Positions 1 through 6,083 of a stretch of DNA of 17,188 nt are shown piece by piece (position 1 is the stretch's first letter; each line of letters begins with the position of its first letter). The DNA is from Clostridium_AI sp002297865 (lineage in GTDB: Bacteria > Bacillota > Clostridia > Lachnospirales > Lachnospiraceae): NCBI GenBank assembly GCA_937903005.1, contig CALFNR010000187.1, positions 1 through 17,188 of the forward strand, in the 5' to 3' direction. The position numbers were made by a program, and so were the translations under genes. The notes below the pieces were generated by a model. It did no database searches, was not told where the DNA came from, and was given only the letters and a program-made list of their open reading frames with translations.

Positions 1-11
1 AGTGATAGAGC

Positions 12-28
12 ATGATTCAAAGAATCAT
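12..28. repeat. Short perfect hairpin downstream of the BceB-like permease
   Basis: Seven-base arms (ATGATTC and GAATCAT) flank a three-base AAA loop, in the 94-base tail after the permease stop codon. On the minus strand no T-run follows it, so it does not look like a standard intrinsic terminator. It could still end or stabilise the lantibiotic operon transcript, or be an operator for whatever lies beyond the window. The rest of bases 1-94 shows nothing else I can support. Confidence 0.45.
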
Positions 29-94
29 ACCCCAACACTTGACATAGAGCCAGATTTTAAAACTTATCTCTTGGTTATTACTAACTCATAATAA

Positions 95-2083
95 TTATAC
101 ACGAGCTATTTTATAGTAAATACGTGAAGTTATAAAATAAACCAATGTATATACTACAATAAAAAGAATGCTTATAACAGCTACACATACTTGGAACAAA
201 GATAGATCAATTGTAATAACCATCCCAAGAAACAGCCATACAATCTTCAAAGCAACACACATGTTTATTATTGCAAAGAAAACAGGTGTAAAAAAGACAA
301 ACAATACTTGCTTGTTAATACATGCATTTACCTCTTTTTCAATCATTCCGACTTTCCGCAATATTCCATAATGTATTCGATCTTCATATCCTTCTGAAAT
401 CTGCTTATAATAAATGATAATTGTAGTAACACATAAAAATATAACGCCTAAATAGAATCCGACAAATAACAAGCCTCCATACCTTGCCATAAAACTTTGT
501 TTCTCAATACTCTTTAAATTTCCGCTATTCAGATGAATTTTATTCTTCCTTAAACCAGCCTTAAGCTGCTTTAAAAATACTTCTTGCTGAGCTCCATTTT
601 TATTCAAGTCCACACCAAGATATAGTTGACGTATTGATTCGCCACTGTTTTCATAGTGTGCTGAAAATTCCTCGGTTGGTAATACAACAAACGAATCACT
701 AAACATCTCCATAGTAGGATCCTTAGTGTAACTTAACAGAGTAGTTTCGGGAATACCCTTAATAGAATATGTAACCCCTTCTATTACAATATTCTTCTCA
801 TAATAACCTATTTCATCATAATACAGTATTTCATTTTTGCCGAGTGTTATATTATTTTTTGCTAACTTATTGTATGCACTTAGAGGAATGAAGTAAATGT
901 CACGATACTGACTAAACCTTCCAGTCCAATCATCAAAATCATTTAACTTATTTCCACTTATTTCTAAGGTTGTATTTGCAAAAGGCAACAAAACCATCTG
1001 CTCAATTTCTACATTGGAAGTTTCTTTTACTTGATTCACAAGTGTTTCCACTTTATCATCAGTAGCCTTGCAATCAGAATCAACTACAAATTTAGCGTCA
1101 AAGGGATAAACTTGATTAATACTTGTTTCACCACCTACATATAAAGCTGCCCCTGCTGCAAATACAAGTAATGCGCCTGTTGATACTACACATATAGAGG
1201 CAAGACCAACTGCATTCTGCTTCATTCTATAAAGCATATTGCTTATACTAACAAAGTTTGTTATTTTGTAATATATTTTCTTATTGCGTTTCAACATTTT
1301 CAATAAGACTATACTAGCAGACATAAAAATAAAGTAAATGCCCAAAATTACCAAAGCTGTTGCCAAAAACATAATGTTAAATGCCGCTCCTGTACTATCG
1401 CATGAAAGAGCCAAATAATACCCTGCCCCTAATGATATAAAACCAATCAGTAATGATAGAAACTTTATCTTCGGTTCTTTTTCTCCATATTTGTGACTAT
1501 ACAATATTTGTATCAAATCCAGCGAATAAAGTTGAATTATATTATAAGTTAATACTATTAAATATATAATTTCTGCTACAACAATCGTATGAATTACCGC
1601 TACCCTTGATATATTGGCGTACTCTAGATTATTCTGCCTAATCAATCGAAACAGAATCTTTAGCATTGCTTTATCTGACACTATTCCCAAAAGTAAACTT
1701 GTTACAATGGCAGCACTAGAAACTATTAAATTCTCAAAGAATATGATCTTGGCAATTCCGGATTTTCTAATACCTAGAATTTCATATAGACCAAGTTCTC
1801 TTTTTCGCTGCTTCATAACAAAACTATTCCCAAAAAAAATGCATAACACAGCAAAAAAAGCTACTACGAACACGCCCGTCTTTAGAATCATAATAACTTC
1901 CTCAGCACCCTTAAATGCTTCCATTTCACTTTCTGCATTATAGATGCATTGGTTTGTAGATAAAGACTTTAGTATATAAAACACATAAAAAATAACAGCT
2001 CCTATAATTAAATAAGGAATATAAATTCTTTTATTCTTTCTCACACTGGTAATAGCTAATTTAAAATACAGATTTTTTTTCAT
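95..2083 (-). CDS. BceB-like FtsX-family permease of an antimicrobial peptide ABC transporter
   Basis: A 662-residue integral membrane protein with the layout of BceB-type permeases. One membrane segment lies near residues 20-40 and three more between about 60 and 185. Two follow at 205-260 and one at about 290-315. A large, mostly hydrophilic extracellular domain then spans about 315-535, and three segments end the protein at about 540-655. Family knowledge: with its ATPase this type senses or removes cell-wall-active peptides (bacitracin, lantibiotics) at the outer membrane face. Length and the single extracellular domain fit BceB and not LanE/LanG, which are about 250 residues without it. 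The start ATG lies 4 bases after the ATPase stop, with GGAG inside the ATPase end, so the two are probably translationally coupled. As the last gene of a lantibiotic operon it is most likely self-immunity. No BceRS-type sensor/regulator pair is visible in the window. Confidence 0.88.
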   Translation of the reverse strand: MKKNLYFKLAITSVRKNKRIYIPYLIIGAVIFYVFYILKSLSTNQCIYNAESEMEAFKGAEEVIMILKTGVFVVAFFAVLCIFFGNSFVMKQRKRELGLYEILGIRKSGIAKIIFFENLIVSSAAIVTSLLLGIVSDKAMLKILFRLIRQNNLEYANISRVAVIHTIVVAEIIYLIVLTYNIIQLYSLDLIQILYSHKYGEKEPKIKFLSLLIGFISLGAGYYLALSCDSTGAAFNIMFLATALVILGIYFIFMSASIVLLKMLKRNKKIYYKITNFVSISNMLYRMKQNAVGLASICVVSTGALLVFAAGAALYVGGETSINQVYPFDAKFVVDSDCKATDDKVETLVNQVKETSNVEIEQMVLLPFANTTLEISGNKLNDFDDWTGRFSQYRDIYFIPLSAYNKLAKNNITLGKNEILYYDEIGYYEKNIVIEGVTYSIKGIPETTLLSYTKDPTMEMFSDSFVVLPTEEFSAHYENSGESIRQLYLGVDLNKNGAQQEVFLKQLKAGLRKNKIHLNSGNLKSIEKQSFMARYGGLLFVGFYLGVIFLCVTTIIIYYKQISEGYEDRIHYGILRKVGMIEKEVNACINKQVLFVFFTPVFFAIINMCVALKIVWLFLGMVITIDLSLFQVCVAVISILFIVVYTLVYFITSRIYYKIARV

Positions 2084-2087
2084 TCCA

Positions 2088-2846
2088 CTATTCTCCTATA
2101 ATGAGACTATTCAGATTCTTCTCTATTTGTAAATACATTTCTTTGTTGGATAAATTATTAGTGTTTCTCAATTCCTTTTTAATACATCCATCTTTAATAA
2201 ATAAAACATGATTTGCATAACTTGCAGCACTAATACTATGTGTCACCATCAGAATAGTCTGTCCATCGTCATTTATTTCTTTAAACATTTCTAATAACTG
2301 TTTACTTGCTTTCGAGTCTAATGCACCTGTTGGTTCATCTGCTAATAATAACGATGGATTTGTAATTAATGCTCTTGCAACAGCTACACGCTGTTTCTGT
2401 CCACCCGAAACCTCATAAGGATACTTCTTTATCAGCTTTTCAATAGAAAGCTTTTTTACTAACGGCATAAGTAGCTTTTGCATTTCATTATATTTCTTTC
2501 CTTCCAGAACTAATGGAAGTAATATGTTATCTTCAATAGAAAAATTATCTAATAAGTTAAAATCTTGAAATACAAACCCTAGGTTTTCTCTTCTAAATAA
2601 TGATCTTTCACTATCTTTAAATTTTCCCAAATCCTTTTCTGCCAATATAACTCTTCCAGAAGTTGGTTTATCTAACGTTGCTAGAATATTTAACAATGTT
2701 GTCTTTCCACTTCCTGATTCACCCATTATTGCTACAAACTCTCCAGCATCAACGGAAAACTCTACACTCTTTAATGCTTCAACCTCTTTTCCCCCTAATC
2801 TTGTCTGATAAATTTTCCCCAAATTATGCACATCTAGCAAAGGCAT
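2088..2846 (-). CDS. BceA-like ABC transporter ATPase
   Basis: A 252-residue ATP-binding subunit of the MacB/LolD/BceA group. Walker A (GESGSGKTT) is at residues 42-50, the signature VSGGQ at 146-150, Walker B LLLADE at 166-171, and the switch histidine at 203. The 'ADEPTGALDS' stretch is typical of the group that partners FtsX-like permeases, and the permease gene follows after 4 bases. The ATG is preceded by a strong AAGGAGGAG. It would power removal of lantibiotic from the membrane or from lipid II complexes. Whether it protects against its own product, other peptides or both cannot be told from sequence. A LanF immunity ATPase is the main alternative, but the 662-residue partner argues for BceAB. 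Confidence 0.92.
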   Translation of the reverse strand: MPLLDVHNLGKIYQTRLGGKEVEALKSVEFSVDAGEFVAIMGESGSGKTTLLNILATLDKPTSGRVILAEKDLGKFKDSERSLFRRENLGFVFQDFNLLDNFSIEDNILLPLVLEGKKYNEMQKLLMPLVKKLSIEKLIKKYPYEVSGGQKQRVAVARALITNPSLLLADEPTGALDSKASKQLLEMFKEINDDGQTILMVTHSISAASYANHVLFIKDGCIKKELRNTNNLSNKEMYLQIEKNLNSLIIGE

Positions 2847-2893
2847 TTTCTCAAACTCCTCCTTTTATACAAATAACTTTAAGTAGCATTATT

Positions 2894-3613
2894 CTATTCA
2901 TTGTTTAAAAACTTACTCTTTTTCAGACTAATAAATTCCTCAACTGTCTCACATTCAAAATACCTATTCTTCTCCCAGTATTCTTTTAGGCAGGATTCCT
3001 CAGCATTTTTGAAGATATTCTTATAATTAGTAAAAATCAATCTCTGATTATCAGTTAACTTAAATAGCAGTTGAACATCTTTTATAGTTTCAACAGCTTT
3101 TTCAACTGCCTTTTGTATCTTTATCTGATTCGTTAATTCATCTTCTGGGAACTTTTGAATTGATACATTTGCAACAACATTGGTTCCCCAAATATCCATA
3201 ACCTTATTTAAATAACTGTCTACAAAACGATTTCCATTTGTATTGGATACTGTAACTGTAATGCCTGCTTTTCCTATCATTCTTAAAGTATAGCATAATG
3301 TATTCATTCGATCGATTAGGTTCTTAAAAGAACCGGATACTTGATGGACATATACTGGACTGGCCATTATTATCAGATCCGCCTTCTCCATCTCTTGTTC
3401 AATGTACCTTACATCATCTTCAATGGGACACCCACTTTGATAGCACTGCATACATCCTTTGCAAATCTCTACTTTTGCTTCATTTGCGCATACGACATTA
3501 CAGTCGCATTCTTCGCCAGCCTGTTCAACAACTTTATCAATAATTTCCATAGTAATTTTATACGTACTTGATAATTTTCCGCGCATACTTCCTACATAAG
3601 CAAAAATTTTCAC
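2894..3613 (-). CDS. Flavodoxin-fold NAD(P)H/FMN-dependent oxidoreductase with a four-cysteine motif
   Basis: A 239-residue protein of the NADPH-dependent FMN reductase / flavodoxin family. The FMN phosphate-binding loop (GSMRGKLSST) is at residues 8-17 and the flavin-contacting stretch ASPVYVHQVSGSFKNLIDRM starts near 84. Cysteines 51, 54, 57 and 62 form CxxCxxCx4C, as in iron-sulfur flavoproteins and related reductases. The C-terminal 70 residues are charged and helical with no recognised domain. It starts with GTG, six bases after GGAGGAG. Context: it sits between the alpha precursor and the immunity transporter, so it is probably part of the lantibiotic operon. Tailoring flavoproteins that reduce dehydro residues are known in some lanthipeptide clusters; assigning that role here is inference. 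A thiol-redox role, or an unrelated housekeeping role, is also possible. Confidence 0.78.
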   Translation of the reverse strand: MKIFAYVGSMRGKLSSTYKITMEIIDKVVEQAGEECDCNVVCANEAKVEICKGCMQCYQSGCPIEDDVRYIEQEMEKADLIIMASPVYVHQVSGSFKNLIDRMNTLCYTLRMIGKAGITVTVSNTNGNRFVDSYLNKVMDIWGTNVVANVSIQKFPEDELTNQIKIQKAVEKAVETIKDVQLLFKLTDNQRLIFTNYKNIFKNAEESCLKEYWEKNRYFECETVEEFISLKKSKFLNNE

Positions 3614-3636
3614 AGCAAACTCCTCCGATTATGATA

Positions 3637-3935
3637 CTTTTATACAATGCATTATATAGACTGCTACACTATTATGTAATTAATAAGTTACAATAAACAA
3701 GTTCTTTTAGCTATACCTCTTAATTAGAACCATGAGCAAATCTGCATGCACTCAACAGTACATGTACATAAATAGCCATCATTACCTTTTCTTTCACTGT
3801 AAGATTCTTTTGCTCCACTCATTACATCAAGCATTTCTTCCTGTGTGCTAATTTCTTCAAATAAATCTACAATATTTTCTACCTTCATAATTTTACCTCC
3901 TATATAAAATCTATATAAATGCATTGTATAAAAAG
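3637..3935. repeat. Inverted repeat flanking the alpha precursor gene
   Basis: The left arm is 3637-3660 and the right arm 3910-3935. A 16-base core (ttttatacaatgcatt, 3638-3653) is exactly complementary to 3918-3933. Beyond the core the match extends through TCTATAT with one single-base indel, giving about 24 paired bases. The arms enclose 249 bases that contain the whole alpha gene. The right arm begins one base after the LanT stop and ends just before the alpha ribosome binding site. The left arm lies before the reductase ribosome binding site. No target-site duplication is visible. It could be an RNA stem that isolates the alpha message, or the ends of a captured or mobilised cassette. 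Both are inferences. Confidence 0.7.
3724..3888 (-). CDS. lanA: Alpha-type class II lanthipeptide precursor (mersacidin/lichenicidin-alpha-like)
   Basis: A 54-residue precursor. The acidic, helical leader (about residues 1-26, ending DVMSGA) resembles lacticin 481/nukacin leaders, which end in GA and are cut by C39 peptidases. The predicted core is residues 27-54. Its C-terminal part, NDGYLCTCTVEC and then MQICSWF, closely matches the lipid II-binding region of lichenicidin alpha, haloduracin alpha and actagardine (C-T-x-T-x-E-C). The four cysteines are 41, 43, 47 and 51; the core serines and threonines are 29, 31, 42, 44 and 52. By analogy, rings would be Thr42-Cys47 and Thr44-Cys51; the partners of Cys41 and Cys43 are unclear. 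The start is the ATG with GGAGGT six bases upstream; an in-frame ATG 36 bases earlier lies in the inverted repeat and lacks a site. It lies directly after LanT. Confidence 0.88.
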   Translation of the reverse strand: MKVENIVDLFEEISTQEEMLDVMSGAKESYSERKGNDGYLCTCTVECMQICSWF

Positions 3936-3936
3936 C

Positions 3937-6060
3937 TTATTCATTATTTAGGGCATTCTTTTTATATAAATCATAGTAATACCCCTTTTTACTCATTAGT
4001 TCCATATGTGTTCCTTTTTCAATAATTCTCCCTTCATCAAAAACAAATATTACATCTGAATCTATTATAGTTGTCAATCGATGTGCTATTACGATTTGAG
4101 TAAATGCCCCATCTCGTAATCCTTCTGAAATACTGTTTTCATTTATGGCATCTAATGAACTGGTTGCTTCATCAAAAACAACAATGCTTGGTTTACTTGC
4201 AAGTGCTCTTGCTAGCAGAATTCTTTGCCGCTGCCCTCCTGATAAATTCATCCCCATATCAGAGATTAATGTCTCATATTTCATCGGCATGTCCTCTATA
4301 TCCTTATCAATATGAGCTCTTTTACAAGCAGCAACAATATCTTCATCCTCTAAATTGGTTCTGTTCATTTTAATATTCTGATATATCGTTTTATTTTCTA
4401 AAGAAGTATCTTGAGGAACAACCCCAAAACTTCTTCGCAATGAATTTTTCTCATATTTGTCAATATCAATACCGTTAATAAGTATTTTCCCTTGTGTTGC
4501 GGGATACAAAGCAAGCATCAACTTACTAAGCGTACTTTTTCCACACCCTGACTTTCCCACAATTGCTATCTTTTGTCCCTTAAGAATTTCAAAACTTACA
4601 TTTCTAATCACATCTTCTGATTGTGGACTATATCTAAAACTTACATTTTCAAATTCTATTTTTTCAAATTTATCTGCTTCAAAAATGATTTCGCCATTTG
4701 ATTCGTATTCCTGATCTGTAATGTCTTTTACTCTTTCTAAATATTGCTCTGCCAAATTGAAATAATTCATAGTCGTAAAAATGCCAATTGCGTATCCTGC
4801 AATTAAAGATGTAACTGCATAAGATGCCATTACTTTTCCTAACGTCCAATATCCTTTATTCACTGCACCTGCCCCTACAAATATAACTATTAGTGGTAAA
4901 ACAATTTGAATGATTGAACTCATAGTTGTATAATACCCTTGCATTCTATCTCTTGCCTTTGTTCGTTCATTCGTAACCTTAAAATTATCATTCCATAACT
5001 TATATATCTGTTCTTGAATACCAGTAATTTTTATATTAAATATAGAATATAAAATATCTAATTGTATTTCTTGTAACTTTGCCATATTGGATATTTCTAA
5101 CTGATTCAGCAATAATACTTTTTGACTAAAAATTTTTAAAGCCACATATACAATTGACAATGATACAATAACAATAACACAAAGTAACGGAGCAATCGAA
5201 TATAAATATGATAGTAGTACCAGAATTCCTCCTAAGCTTATAAAAAAATCAACCATCTTTTCAGCATACATATTTTTTATAATTGATATACTTTCCAAAC
5301 TGTACGATAAACTTCCATAAGACCTAGATTCAAAATAAGAGTACGGTGCATTAATTAAGTGATCATATGTACACTCTGAAAAATCCTGATATAAATTAGC
5401 TTTCAAATAAACACTTTGTGTACTGTTCAAAAATTTGACTAGTGCAAAAGCCAAAAGAACTCCCATCATAGCGACAACAACATTGCCTTTTATGTCTATT
5501 GAATTATCAATAAACTTTTGTATAAATGATGTTATAAGCATATTAAAAAAATAGGTTGTTGCACTCAAACATGTGACTTTTATTATTCTTCCTTTACTTT
5601 TTTTCAATAATGGCAAATAATATGCCCATGTTGATTCTTCCCTTTTTTTAGTTTTAAAATTTTCATTTGGTTTTGCCTCAATTACGATATTCGAAAACTT
5701 CTCACTAAATTCTTCTTCCTGATAGACAATTCGTCCTAGTGCTGGATCAACAACATAATATTTTTCCTTTTTAATCTTTTCCAAAGTTACAAAATGATTA
5801 TTATCAACATAAAGAATAGCTGGTACCTTAACTAAACCTAAAGCTTTTGTACCTGCTTTATATATTTTGCAGTCAAAGTCTAATTCCTCTAATATTTTTA
5901 CCATATTTCTAATACTAATACCATCTCTTCCAGGCTTTATATGGATTCTTAAGTCATTTAGAGAAACATACTTCCCATAATACCTTGAAAGCATAGCTAT
6001 ATTTACCAAACCACATTCCGTTTGAAGTAACTGGGGAATATATTTTACTCTTTTAACCAT
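3937..6060 (-). CDS. lanT: LanT: C39 peptidase-containing ABC exporter for lantibiotic peptides
   Basis: A 707-residue bifunctional leader peptidase and exporter. The N-terminal C39 domain (1-130) keeps its key residues: Gln10, Cys16 (QTECGL), His89 (NNHFVTL) and Asp105 (DPALGR). A transmembrane domain spans about 150-440. The nucleotide-binding domain has Walker A GKSGCGKST at 502-510, the signature LSGGQ at 606-610, Walker B IVVFDE at 626-631 and the switch His660. Family knowledge: such proteins cut after GG, GA or GS leaders while exporting the peptide. It is the only such exporter here, so it is the likely processor of both the GG (beta) and GA (alpha) precursors. It begins 23 bases after LanM2, with GGAAGG upstream, and ends 49 bases before the alpha gene start. 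Confidence 0.95.
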   Translation of the reverse strand: MVKRVKYIPQLLQTECGLVNIAMLSRYYGKYVSLNDLRIHIKPGRDGISIRNMVKILEELDFDCKIYKAGTKALGLVKVPAILYVDNNHFVTLEKIKKEKYYVVDPALGRIVYQEEEFSEKFSNIVIEAKPNENFKTKKREESTWAYYLPLLKKSKGRIIKVTCLSATTYFFNMLITSFIQKFIDNSIDIKGNVVVAMMGVLLAFALVKFLNSTQSVYLKANLYQDFSECTYDHLINAPYSYFESRSYGSLSYSLESISIIKNMYAEKMVDFFISLGGILVLLSYLYSIAPLLCVIVIVSLSIVYVALKIFSQKVLLLNQLEISNMAKLQEIQLDILYSIFNIKITGIQEQIYKLWNDNFKVTNERTKARDRMQGYYTTMSSIIQIVLPLIVIFVGAGAVNKGYWTLGKVMASYAVTSLIAGYAIGIFTTMNYFNLAEQYLERVKDITDQEYESNGEIIFEADKFEKIEFENVSFRYSPQSEDVIRNVSFEILKGQKIAIVGKSGCGKSTLSKLMLALYPATQGKILINGIDIDKYEKNSLRRSFGVVPQDTSLENKTIYQNIKMNRTNLEDEDIVAACKRAHIDKDIEDMPMKYETLISDMGMNLSGGQRQRILLARALASKPSIVVFDEATSSLDAINENSISEGLRDGAFTQIVIAHRLTTIIDSDVIFVFDEGRIIEKGTHMELMSKKGYYYDLYKKNALNNE

Positions 6061-6083
6061 TTCAACTTCCTTCCCTATACACC

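Noticed and set aside
1..44. tRNA-like reading of the hairpin at 12-28
   Set aside because: The stem can be drawn as an anticodon arm, but U33 is missing on both strands and no D-arm, T-arm or acceptor stem can be paired around it.
39..68. TTGACA on the plus strand as a promoter -35
   Set aside because: No acceptable -10 lies 16-18 bases downstream, and it would only read antisense into the permease gene.
3661..3723. Terminator after the alpha gene
   Set aside because: Only a 5-base GTTCT/AGAAC pairing and loose AT-rich matches are seen, with no GC stem and U-run.
3889..3924. Upstream ATG extending the alpha precursor by 12 residues
   Set aside because: The extension lies in the inverted repeat arm and has no ribosome binding site, whereas the ATG at 3888 has GGAGGT at ideal spacing and gives a normal leader.
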